From contig NZ_FMVJ01000008.1 of assembly GCF_900102135.1 (NCBI RefSeq), positions 94,170 to 158,169 on the forward strand: a stretch of DNA of 64,000 nucleotides, given 5' to 3'. The stretch comes from Microvirga guangxiensis. Lineage in GTDB: Bacteria; Pseudomonadota; Alphaproteobacteria; Rhizobiales; Beijerinckiaceae. This document shows positions 37,586-46,006 of the stretch, in pieces. Made by a program: the position numbers and the translations under genes. How positions within the stretch are numbered: position 1 is the first letter of the stretch; every line of letters begins with the position of its first letter. Below the pieces are notes generated by a model. That model was not told the DNA's origin, searched no databases, and saw only the letters and a program-made list of their open reading frames with translations.

Positions 37586-39039
37586 TCGAAGTTGATCTGA
37601 TCGTCACCGGTGGAACGGTGATCTCGATGGACGCCACTCGTCGCATCATAGATTACGGCGCTGTGGCGATCTCCTCAGACAGGATCGTCGCAGTCGAGGA
37701 AGCTGCCGTCATCGCAGAGCGGTATAGCGCCTCTCGAACCATCGATGCATCCGGCAAGATCATCATGCCCGGTATGATAGACGTTCATGCCCATGCCGGC
37801 CACGGTCTCATAAAGACGATGGGTATGGAGCAGGGCAACCACTGGGAGGAAATCTGCGGCGCTGCTTATACAACCGGCTCTACACCGGAATTCTGGCATG
37901 CCGAAGCTCAACTCGCGGCGCTGGAGCGTCTGCAATTCGGCGTGACGACCGGTGTATCCCTGCTCGGGGGCGGCGACACCATCATGCGCACGGACGATGT
38001 TGCCTACGGTCGTGCTCATTGCGAAGGTGTCAGCGCGGTTGGAACGCGGTCTGTAGTTGCCGTCGGACCGACCCGCCCACCCCATCCACGCACGTATGCC
38101 ACTTGGCGCGAAGGGACTCGGTCGGATTACCAGGTCAGTTTCGAAGATCAGCTTGAAGTCAGCAACGCGCTGCTTCGCGAGTGGCATGGTACCGGCCGTA
38201 TCCGCATTGCGCTCTTAACGCCCGTATTGCGCAACGAGCATGAAGAGGAGATGTCGCCGGGTGACTATGCTGAGGCGATGGCCCAGACAAAGATCGTCCG
38301 CGAACTCTCCAGAGAGGCCGGTGTCGTCTTTACTCAGGACGGCCACCGGAGAGGCTCAGTGACGCGCGCCCATGCCATGGGCATCCTGGGCCCTGACGCC
38401 CTGCTCTCGCATGCCATCGACCTCACACCCGAGGAAATCCGCATCGTTGCCGATACCGGTACGCGGATCGCTCACAATCCGAGCGCGATTGCATCGATCC
38501 TGGGACGTTGCCCCGCCATCGAGCTGATGGAAGCGGGTGCCGTCGTTGCCATCGGGTCGGACGCCACCGCGCCGGACCGGTCAGGTGACATGTTCCGTCA
38601 CATGCAGCAATGCATGCACTACCATCGCACCCACTTCCGCGATCCAAAGGTGCTGCCTCCGGGCAAAGCCCTGGAGATGGTCACAATCGATGCAGCGACT
38701 GCACTGGGGCTCGAAGCCGAGATAGGATCATTAGAGGTCGGAAAGAAGGCAGATGTGGTTCTGGTAGATATGGCGCGGCCCCATCTTGCGCCCTTCCAGA
38801 TGCCAGCCTTCCATTTGATCTACTTCGCCAATGGGAACGATGTCGTGACCGTGATCATCGACGGCGAGGTCGTACTTGAGCAAGGCCGCCCCACGCGCAT
38901 TGAGCCGAGCAGCGTGATCGAGGAAGCCAATCGAGAGGCTGAGGCCCTCGTCGGCCGCATGGGACTTCAAACCATGATCAGCCAACCTGAAGGTTTCTTT
39001 GGCTACACCCGATATCCAGCATCACGTGGAGAGCATTAA
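37582..39039 (+). CDS. Amidohydrolase, chlorohydrolase/deaminase (ATZ/TRZ-like) group
   Basis: A 485-residue TIM-barrel metal hydrolase. It has the N-terminal strand IVTGGTVISMD, metal motif DVHAHAG (His69, His71), His277 in LLSHAIDL, Asp327 in IGSDATAPDRSGDMF, and the C-terminal LEVGKKADVVLVD. The third expected metal site, normally HxxE (as in IHLAE), reads FTQDGHR at 250-256, so this ligand is changed or shifted. The family deaminates or dehalogenates rings such as guanine, adenosine or triazines; the substrate here is unknown. Confidence 0.84.
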   Translation: MIEVDLIVTGGTVISMDATRRIIDYGAVAISSDRIVAVEEAAVIAERYSASRTIDASGKIIMPGMIDVHAHAGHGLIKTMGMEQGNHWEEICGAAYTTGSTPEFWHAEAQLAALERLQFGVTTGVSLLGGGDTIMRTDDVAYGRAHCEGVSAVGTRSVVAVGPTRPPHPRTYATWREGTRSDYQVSFEDQLEVSNALLREWHGTGRIRIALLTPVLRNEHEEEMSPGDYAEAMAQTKIVRELSREAGVVFTQDGHRRGSVTRAHAMGILGPDALLSHAIDLTPEEIRIVADTGTRIAHNPSAIASILGRCPAIELMEAGAVVAIGSDATAPDRSGDMFRHMQQCMHYHRTHFRDPKVLPPGKALEMVTIDAATALGLEAEIGSLEVGKKADVVLVDMARPHLAPFQMPAFHLIYFANGNDVVTVIIDGEVVLEQGRPTRIEPSSVIEEANREAEALVGRMGLQTMISQPEGFFGYTRYPASRGEH

Positions 39040-39968
39040 TGACCAGACTGACTGAGGACGCCAAAGGCGTCTATGTGATAGCGCTCACGCCGTTCACTGA
39101 AAACGGGGATCTCGATCTCGTCAGTACCGACCGAATGGTTGATTTCTACCTCGAGCGCGGTGCGACGGGGCTGACCGTGCTGGGTATGATGGGCGAGGCC
39201 CAGAAACTCACGATCGATGAGTCTCAAGCCTATGTCCGGCGTATCTTGAAGCGGGTCGGCGGGCGCGTGCCGGTGGTAGCAGGCGTCTCGGCGCCGGGAT
39301 TTGCCCAGATGAAGGCGCTGACCGATATGGTCATGAACGACGGCGCCGCCGGCGTCATGGTCGCACCGCCTTCGTCACTGCGCAATGATCAGCAGATTCT
39401 GAACTATTATAAGCAGACGGCAGACTTCCTCGGCGAAACGCCCTTCGTTCTGCAAGACTTTCCGCTGGTGACCGGAGTTACAATCCCCGTTTCGGTCATC
39501 CAGGCAGTCATCGACCAGCTTCCCACGTGCGTTTGTCTGAAACATGAGGATTGGCCAGGGCTTTCGAAAATCACCGCACTTCGGACGATGGCGGAGAAAT
39601 CCGGTGGGCGGCGGATTTCCATTCTTTGCGGCAATGGCGGCATGTTTCTGCCGGAAGAAATGGCGCGCGGGGCAGATGGGGCCATGACGGGGTTCGGCTA
39701 TCCCGAAATGATGCGCGATGTCGTTAATCATCACAATGCTGGGAATGCGGATCGGGCCCAGGATATATTCGACGCCTATCTGCCGCTTGCGCGCTATGAG
39801 CAGCAACCGGGTCTCGGACTTGCAATCCGCAAGTACATCATGGCCAAGCGGGGTGCGATCGCATCCTCCACTCTGCGTAAGCCCGGCGGCGAGTTGTCTC
39901 GCGACGACATCGCGGAAATTGAACGCTTGATTGCACGCCAGACTAAGCGGTTGCAGGAGTTAGGCTGA
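39039..39968 (+). CDS. Dihydrodipicolinate synthase (DapA) family lyase
   Basis: A 309-residue class I aldolase-type protein. The Schiff-base lysine is Lys168 in VCLKHED. The usual YNxP loop that supplies the catalytic tyrosine is QDFP at 139-142, so it belongs to the sub-group without lysine biosynthesis function, typically aldolases or hydrolyases for sugar acids or 2-oxo acids. Start and stop overlap the neighbours by one base (TAATG and TGATG), showing that it is in the operon. A retro-aldol step late in the pathway is plausible. Confidence 0.84.
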   Translation: MTRLTEDAKGVYVIALTPFTENGDLDLVSTDRMVDFYLERGATGLTVLGMMGEAQKLTIDESQAYVRRILKRVGGRVPVVAGVSAPGFAQMKALTDMVMNDGAAGVMVAPPSSLRNDQQILNYYKQTADFLGETPFVLQDFPLVTGVTIPVSVIQAVIDQLPTCVCLKHEDWPGLSKITALRTMAEKSGGRRISILCGNGGMFLPEEMARGADGAMTGFGYPEMMRDVVNHHNAGNADRAQDIFDAYLPLARYEQQPGLGLAIRKYIMAKRGAIASSTLRKPGGELSRDDIAEIERLIARQTKRLQELG

Positions 39969-40750
39969 TGGACCTCGGATTGCAGAATAAGAAGGCGTTG
40001 GTGCTCGGAGCAAGTCGCGGACTTGGTGCGGCCATTGCCCGATCTCTGGCGCTCGAAGGTGTCGAAGTCAATGCCGCAGCCCGCAACAGGGATGCAATTT
40101 CCGAATGGGCCGCCACATTGCCGAAAGCAGGAGGGCGCGTCATTCCTTACGCGGTCGACATGGCGGATATCGCCAGCGTCGATACGCTCATAGCAGCGCT
40201 ATTGGAGGCTGGCGGCGTCGATATCCTGATCAACAACACGGGAGGCCCACCACCAGCACCCGCGCTCGAAGCCAAGAGAAGCGACTGGCTTCGCCAGTTC
40301 GAGACGATGGCCGCCAACATCTTTCATCTGACAGGCGCTCTGCTGCCGGCAATGCAGCAGCGGGGTTGGGGAAGAGTGATTTCCATCGCGTCATCAGGCG
40401 TTGAACAGCCGATCCCGCGCTTGGCCCTGTCGAACGGCATCCGCTCAGCACTCATCGGATGGTCAAAGACACTGGCTGCGGAAGTCGCCAGAGACGGCGT
40501 TACCGTCAATGTGGTTCTACCAGGACGGATTCACACTAAGCGTGTCGATGAACTCGATGCGAGCGCCGCTCAACGAGCCGGGCGCGATGTCTCCGAGATC
40601 GCGGCGGAATCTGCAGCTTCGATACCGATGGGCCGTTATGGACGCCCGGAGGAATTTGCCGATGCTGTCATCTTCCTGGCATCTGAGCGCGCATCTTATG
40701 TAACAGGGACGAAACTTCGCGTTGATGGTGGCGCCACTAGGTCGATCTGA
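39968..40750 (+). CDS. SDR-fold oxidoreductase-like protein with atypical catalytic residues
   Basis: A 260-residue Rossmann-fold protein with cofactor motif GASRGLG (14-20) and the NNTGG motif. Against the canonical SDR pattern, Ser142 is present, but the Tyr and Lys of YxxxK appear as Ser155 and Arg159 (SNGIR). This agrees with the 3-oxoacyl-ACP-reductase-like SDR group that lacks normal active-site residues. It is the last gene of the operon, and a 30-bp palindrome follows. Confidence 0.82.
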   Translation: MDLGLQNKKALVLGASRGLGAAIARSLALEGVEVNAAARNRDAISEWAATLPKAGGRVIPYAVDMADIASVDTLIAALLEAGGVDILINNTGGPPPAPALEAKRSDWLRQFETMAANIFHLTGALLPAMQQRGWGRVISIASSGVEQPIPRLALSNGIRSALIGWSKTLAAEVARDGVTVNVVLPGRIHTKRVDELDASAAQRAGRDVSEIAAESAASIPMGRYGRPEEFADAVIFLASERASYVTGTKLRVDGGATRSI

Positions 40751-40773
40751 CCGACTTGATCGATGTTCTATCG

Positions 40774-40803
40774 CTTTGGCCCGCTTATATAAGCGGGCCA
40801 AAG
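40774..40803. terminator. Perfect 30-bp palindrome, likely bidirectional terminator
   Basis: CTTTGGCCCGCTTAT followed directly by its exact reverse complement, located 23 bases after the SDR stop and 116 bases before the end of the convergent cyclase gene. It is GC-rich at the base of the stem but lacks a clear U-tract on either side, so it may act as a terminator or an mRNA end-protecting structure. Confidence 0.6.
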
Positions 40804-40919
40804 TAAACCCCTACGAGCTATCCAGATTGAGAGCGCCTCAATGCGTGCTTGGTGAAGTTCGTGCCCCAGGATGTCTCCGATAGGGGCTTTCGCTCGCAGT
40901 CCCATCAGGCGCTATCTCT

Positions 40920-42836
40920 TTAGCCCGAATGCTCGCTCAGCTCACCGGAGAGTTCATATACCTGGATCCTGGCTTCGAATCCCTTTGGCTGGATCGTGTC
41001 GACTGCCCGGAATACGAAACGGTCGGACACTCGGCGTTGGATAGCGTCGCTGACGAGGATATCCGTTCCGTATTCCTTATTGAGGGGCTCAAGCCGCGCG
41101 GCTAGGTTCACCACCGCACCAAGGACTGTGTAAGCCATACGGTCATCTGACCCGATGGTGCCAACGACCGCTTCCCCGGTGTGGAGCCCGAACCGTGTCC
41201 GATAGGCCGGCCAGCCCTCGCGCTCAAACTCCTCATTGAGCCTCCGGTTGGCTTCGCGGCAGGCCAACACTGCAGCACAGGCGTGGGCGATATGATCGGG
41301 ATCATCGGCCGGCGCGTTCCAGATGGCCATGATGGCGTCACCGACGAATTTGTCGACCGTGCCGCCGTGCTCCGTGATCACAGCAGACAGCACGGCGAGA
41401 TAACGCGAGGTGCGAAGCATGACCTGCTCGGGGTCGGCCTTCTCAGTGATCGCTGTAAAGCCTGTGATGTCGGTGAACAGGATCGTGACCTCACGACGAG
41501 AGCCTCCGGGTTCGAGGGCATCCCCAGTAGCGACGAGCTGCTGGACAAGACGCTTCGGCACGAAGCTGGCGAACGTTCGCACTACGGTCCGCATGGTCGC
41601 AACGGATCGTCCAAGGTCGTCTATCTCTCTGATGATCGATCTGATCCTTCGCGTGGGCCCCTCGGTTTCGAATTTCTGGATACGATCCGTCTCCCGCGCC
41701 AGGGCCTTCATGGATCCCGACAGCATCGAGCCGATCCACCAGACGACCGGGAGTGCGGCGAGGACGAGACCGAGCGCCAGGAGAAACAGCCGGCGCCGTC
41801 CGGCCTCGATCTCGGCGAAGAACTCGTCGAGCGGCGCCATGACGGCAAGGCTGAGACCGGAGGATCGGGCTGTCCCGATCGAGCGGAACGCCACGACATA
41901 GGTCCGCCCATCCGCCGCCTCGAAGATCTGCTGTGTGGCTCCGCCCCGCTGCCAAACATTCAAGGGCTGCGTAATATCGACAGTCACAAGCTGGCCAAGG
42001 GGTGGCAGATCGATAAGTTGGCCTGCTGCACGGGTGTGAAAAACCTCCTCCATGCGGGGATGCGCGACGATCTTCCCGCTGTCGTCGAACAGAAATACGA
42101 CACCGGAGGTGCCGAGCTTCTGCGAGCGCAGGAAGGCATCCGCCTCCGAGAGAAGGATATCCCCGGCAACGATGCCGCGTCGCCCTTGCGGGAACGGCGC
42201 CCGCACCGTGTAGCCGATCAGGTTTGCGAGCCCGAAAACGTAAGGTTCGGTGATAGGGCCGGCTCCGGGCTGGAAGGCGTCCCGATACCATGGTCTCTCG
42301 CGCGGATCGTAGCCGGCTGTGCCATGGTCTTGCGCAAGGATGGCCAGATCGGAGGAGAGATAGGATGTGAAGCGGACGCGTGATTCCTCCCCTGGCGGTG
42401 TCTCTATAATGGTCAGCCTGAAGGCGGCATCGGGTGGCGCCTGGAGCTGCTCGCGAAGTGCAGGCCCTGCCCGATCCAGCATATCGAGTTCAATGAACGC
42501 GCCGTCGTCGTAACCGACATAGAGATTGTAAAGTTGCCCATGCCGGCGCAGGAGCGCTGCCAGAGTGGAGTAGAGAGACGGATTGCCGAGGATCGTGCCG
42601 GACTTGACAGGCTCGAGCTGCCGCAGGACTTCCAGGATATCGAGCACATCCTTGAACTCCCCGTCCACCCGATCGGCCGTGTGGTCGGCAACCCGGTCGA
42701 TAAAGGCTAGGGCGGCCGAGCGCGTTATCGAGCGGGCGCGGTCGAAGCTGAGGAAGACCAAGGTAAGGCCCACGGCAAGCACCACTGCCACGAACAGCGT
42801 CGTAACAGAGAGTTGAAAGCCGAACCGAACCCGCAT
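40920..42836 (-). CDS. Membrane class III adenylate/guanylate cyclase with periplasmic sensor
   Basis: A 638-residue signalling enzyme with TM1 at about 10-32, a dCache-like extracellular sensor to about 340 (YDPRERPWYRDA is the Cache signature), TM2 near 345-370, a HAMP-like linker, and a class III cyclase domain from about 440. The metal aspartates are in FTDITGFT and GDAIMAIW, and VLGAVVNLAARLE is the substrate-binding block. It would convert ATP to cAMP in response to a periplasmic ligand. It is monocistronic; no partner regulator is adjacent, although a Crp-family gene is elsewhere in the window. Confidence 0.88.
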   Translation of the reverse strand: MRVRFGFQLSVTTLFVAVVLAVGLTLVFLSFDRARSITRSAALAFIDRVADHTADRVDGEFKDVLDILEVLRQLEPVKSGTILGNPSLYSTLAALLRRHGQLYNLYVGYDDGAFIELDMLDRAGPALREQLQAPPDAAFRLTIIETPPGEESRVRFTSYLSSDLAILAQDHGTAGYDPRERPWYRDAFQPGAGPITEPYVFGLANLIGYTVRAPFPQGRRGIVAGDILLSEADAFLRSQKLGTSGVVFLFDDSGKIVAHPRMEEVFHTRAAGQLIDLPPLGQLVTVDITQPLNVWQRGGATQQIFEAADGRTYVVAFRSIGTARSSGLSLAVMAPLDEFFAEIEAGRRRLFLLALGLVLAALPVVWWIGSMLSGSMKALARETDRIQKFETEGPTRRIRSIIREIDDLGRSVATMRTVVRTFASFVPKRLVQQLVATGDALEPGGSRREVTILFTDITGFTAITEKADPEQVMLRTSRYLAVLSAVITEHGGTVDKFVGDAIMAIWNAPADDPDHIAHACAAVLACREANRRLNEEFEREGWPAYRTRFGLHTGEAVVGTIGSDDRMAYTVLGAVVNLAARLEPLNKEYGTDILVSDAIQRRVSDRFVFRAVDTIQPKGFEARIQVYELSGELSEHSG

Positions 42837-43090
42837 GACCTCAGCCTTCTTGTGGCCCCGCCCCTAGTGGCGGCCGAGCCAGTGTACCGATTGCTGCCGC
42901 CAAAGGTAGACCGTATTGGCTCCGGCTCACAGGTCGAACATCGGACAATCTCCTGGGAGAAGAGAAGCGCGCCCTGGACCCGACGGCTGAAGTCAACTTC
43001 TCAGGGTCTAATCGGCCTCGGCGTGTCGCTTCACATACACAAGACGCTTCGTCTTTTCCCTGCTGGATATTGCACGACTTTGGCCAGCAC

Positions 43091-44641
43091 TCATGCGTCT
43101 TGCTGCGTCAAAGGCATACCTAGCAGAGCGCGGCGTTTGAGCCATGGGCTGGCCCGATAACGTGGATCGCGATAGAAGGCATGGCATGCGTCGAGGATGC
43201 CGAGGATCCGCCGGGGTCCAAGGTCATCGCCGAACCGCAACGAACCACGCGGATAGCTCAACCCTATTTCGACAGCGCTATTGATGTCCTCCGGCGTCGC
43301 GATCCGTTGCTGGGCGATGTCTGCTCCGATGTTCACGATGCAGGCAATTATACGCTGGGCGATAAACCCCGGACTGTCATGAATGACGGTCACGGGGCGA
43401 CCGCTGGCTGCGAGCAGTGCGTGTGCGGCATCTCTAATATCCGGGCGAGTAACGGGCGTCCTCATCAACGTTCGCCTGCAATCCAGGCCAAACAGGCAAT
43501 CGACTGCCACAGAACGCGTAGGATCGAGATCATCGTTCAAGGCAGCGGTCGTTGTATCCTCCCCGAACGGCGTCAGCATGATGATGGCCTCGTCGGAAGG
43601 CCGGCTGCCGGTTTCAATGCGCGCTCCAGTCGCCGCAACGATGTCGCGCAGGGCATCGGATGCACCCCGATGCCGATTGCCGATCCAGATCTTGAGGCTT
43701 TTCAGATCTACCTTGGGAACAGCCGGTTCGAGCGGCTTCTGTGCACGACCATCGACATAGGTATAGAAACCCTGCCCTGTCTTGCGCCCGAGAAGCCCTG
43801 CAGCAAGGCGCTGCGTCAAGATCGGAACGGGTCGGTAGCGGGGCTCCTCGTAATATTGGTGGTAGATCGACTCGATGACTGGATGAGAGACATCCAAACC
43901 GGTGAGATCCAGAAGTTCAAACGGACCCAGGCGGAATCCCGCCGCATCTACCATCACTCGGTCCACATCGGCGAAGCTCGCAATGCCTTCGGATACGATG
44001 CGAAGAGCCTCCGTCGCGAAGGCCCTGCCAGCATGATTGACAAGAAATCCGGGCGTGTCGGAGACCCGAACCGGCCGGTGTCCCATGCGATGCGCTATCG
44101 CAGTGAGTGCATCGAGGATGCGTCCGTCTGTCATGATACCGCCGATAACCTCAACCAGTTTCATCAGCGGAACGGGGTTGAAGAAGTGGAACCCAGCGAC
44201 GCGTTCCGGCCTGCGGGCTTTAGCGGCGATTGCCGTGACAGAAAGCGAAGACGTGTTCGTTGCAAGGATACAGTCATCACCGACCACTTTCTCAAGTTCG
44301 GCGATCACCATCTGCTTAATATCCAGTCGCTCAGCCACGGCTTCTATAACGATATGGCAGGAGGCAAAGGCATCGTAGCCCTTGTCCGGCCCAGCGTCTG
44401 TCGCCCGCAAGCGACCAACGGCAGCTTCGGCATCTTTCGGGGTGAGACTTCCCTTGGCAGCTTTGCGGCGGATCATATCGGCACTGAAGGCAACAGCCTC
44501 AGCGACGACCTCGGAGCGAATGTCGGCCAGGAGAACCGTGATGCCTGCTTCAGCCGCTACCTGGGCGATGCCGCGCCCCATGATACCGGCTCCGATAATT
44601 CCAAGAGTGAGATCCGGCCGCGTAGCGTCGATTGTCATCAT
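43091..44641 (-). CDS. 3-hydroxyacyl-CoA dehydrogenase (two-domain, PaaH-like)
   Basis: A 516-residue NAD-dependent enzyme with N-terminal GIIGAGIMGRGIAQVAA, the catalytic His region GFHFFNPVPLMKLVEV and NTSSLS. It has two C-terminal helical domains (TPGFLVNHAGRAF and SPGFIAQRIIACIVN), the second being an extra copy as in PaaH/PaaC-type proteins. It oxidises the 3-hydroxyacyl-CoA in the ring-degradation beta-oxidation sequence. The ATG at 44641 overlaps the upstream hydratase stop (TGATG). It is the last gene of the aminobenzoate operon. Confidence 0.9.
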   Translation of the reverse strand: MMTIDATRPDLTLGIIGAGIMGRGIAQVAAEAGITVLLADIRSEVVAEAVAFSADMIRRKAAKGSLTPKDAEAAVGRLRATDAGPDKGYDAFASCHIVIEAVAERLDIKQMVIAELEKVVGDDCILATNTSSLSVTAIAAKARRPERVAGFHFFNPVPLMKLVEVIGGIMTDGRILDALTAIAHRMGHRPVRVSDTPGFLVNHAGRAFATEALRIVSEGIASFADVDRVMVDAAGFRLGPFELLDLTGLDVSHPVIESIYHQYYEEPRYRPVPILTQRLAAGLLGRKTGQGFYTYVDGRAQKPLEPAVPKVDLKSLKIWIGNRHRGASDALRDIVAATGARIETGSRPSDEAIIMLTPFGEDTTTAALNDDLDPTRSVAVDCLFGLDCRRTLMRTPVTRPDIRDAAHALLAASGRPVTVIHDSPGFIAQRIIACIVNIGADIAQQRIATPEDINSAVEIGLSYPRGSLRFGDDLGPRRILGILDACHAFYRDPRYRASPWLKRRALLGMPLTQQDA

Positions 44642-45408
44642 CAAAGCCCCTTGAAGTTCGGCACTCGCTTATCAAGGAAAGCATGCATGCCTTCCTTCTG
44701 GTCTTCGGTCCCGAACATGAGCTGAAACGCATGCCGTTCCATGACGAGGGCAGCATCCAGGGGAAGATCCCCGCCTTGCAGGACCAATTCCTTGATCTTC
44801 CTTGCTGCGATTGGCGGAAGCAGAGCGATTGAACGCGCGAGTTCCAAGGCGCGGTCGAGGACTTCGGTGTCAGGGACAACTTCGGTGACCAGCCCCATCG
44901 CCTCTGCCTCCTGAGCAGAAACCATTTCGCCTGTCAGCAGGATCTTCATTGCCTTGAACTTCCCGACAGCTCGCAGAAGTCGCTGCGTTCCGCCTGCACC
45001 TGGAATGATCCCGACCTTGATCTCCGGCTGTGCGAATTTGGCTCCTTCCCCGGCGATGATCATGTCGGCATGCATGGCGAGTTCGCATCCGCCCCCTAAC
45101 GCAAAGCCATTCACGGCAGCGATCAGCGGCTTGGGGAAGTCCTTGATGAGAGCCCAGTCGCGCTCGCTCGCGCGAAGCATCATGTCGACAGGCTGAGCGT
45201 CTGCCATGGCCTTGATATCGGCACCTGCCGCAAAAACCTTTTCAGTCCCGGTCAAGACGACACAGCGTATCTCGTCATTGCCGGCAAGATCCGCAAAGAT
45301 CCGAGCCAGTTGTCCACGCATGGCACTGTTCAGCGCATTTCGAGCCTCTGGTCGATTGATGCGCACGAGAGCGACACGATCGCCCCCACTCTCCAGCAAG
45401 ACCTCCAT
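44641..45408 (-). CDS. Enoyl-CoA hydratase/isomerase (crotonase family)
   Basis: A 255-residue crotonase-fold enzyme with the oxyanion-hole motifs KVFAAGADIKAM and NGFALGGGCELAMHAD. Both active-site glutamates of hydratases fit (QPEIKVGIIPGAGGTQRL). GGAGG precedes the ATG at 45408; the longer frame to 45426 is not needed. It hydrates the enoyl-CoA intermediate before the adjacent dehydrogenase acts. Confidence 0.91.
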   Translation of the reverse strand: MEVLLESGGDRVALVRINRPEARNALNSAMRGQLARIFADLAGNDEIRCVVLTGTEKVFAAGADIKAMADAQPVDMMLRASERDWALIKDFPKPLIAAVNGFALGGGCELAMHADMIIAGEGAKFAQPEIKVGIIPGAGGTQRLLRAVGKFKAMKILLTGEMVSAQEAEAMGLVTEVVPDTEVLDRALELARSIALLPPIAARKIKELVLQGGDLPLDAALVMERHAFQLMFGTEDQKEGMHAFLDKRVPNFKGL

Positions 45409-45478
45409 GCTTCCCTCCTGACCCAACCTGCTTTAATGCGCCATACTTGGATTGGCCCATCGGCCGAAGCCGTCACAA

Positions 45479-45922
45479 TCACTTTTCAGATGGCACCACA
45501 GCTGTCGCTTCGATTTCCAGCAATGCGGCCTTTTCCACGAGCCGCACGACTTGGACTAGAGCCATCGCAGGATAATGAGCTCCAAAGACGCTCCGGTAGG
45601 CACGGCCCATGTCACGAAGATTGGCTAAGTAATCATCGATGTCGACGACATACCAGGTCAACCGGATGATATGCTGTGGCTTGGCGCCACCTTCCGCCAG
45701 GATGGCGCAAATATTCTCGAACACTTGACGCGCCTGGGAAACGAAGCCTTCGGGGAACTCACCCGCCTCGTTCCAGCCCACGACGCCGCCTGTTACGAGG
45801 ATCTTTCCCTCTGCCATCATGCCGTTCGAATAGCCTTTCGGGACCGGCCAATTTTTTGGCTGCAGAACCTCGACGCCATCATCGAGGAACGGCATGGTTT
45901 GGGAGTCTTTAGAGACCGTCAT
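45479..45922 (-). CDS. RidA/YjgF family protein, possible imine deaminase
   Basis: A 147-residue RidA-fold protein, with the family core GKILVTGGVVGWNEAGEF, QARQVFENICAILAEGGA and IEATAVVP. The family hydrolyses reactive enamine or imine intermediates and releases ammonia. Within this operon it could deaminate the 2-amino-cyclohexene-carboxyl-CoA product of the monooxygenase/reductase (inference). AGGAG with 8-base spacing selects the ATG at 45922. It sits between the acyl-CoA dehydrogenase and the hydratase. Confidence 0.85.
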   Translation of the reverse strand: MTVSKDSQTMPFLDDGVEVLQPKNWPVPKGYSNGMMAEGKILVTGGVVGWNEAGEFPEGFVSQARQVFENICAILAEGGAKPQHIIRLTWYVVDIDDYLANLRDMGRAYRSVFGAHYPAMALVQVVRLVEKAALLEIEATAVVPSEK

Positions 45923-46006
45923 CGACAATTCTCCTGGTCGCGTTCCAAGGCCGCATACAGGTCCCGGGAACGAAAAATCGAAAGGGCATGCCGGTTTGCC
46001 GCAGCC

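Noticed and set aside
41181..42383. 400-codon open frame opposite the adenylate cyclase
   Set aside because: No recognisable domain and no ribosome-binding site; the cyclase on the other strand has all catalytic motifs.
43181..44725. 514-codon open frame opposite the 3-hydroxyacyl-CoA dehydrogenase
   Set aside because: Antisense shadow; low-complexity charged translation with no motif.
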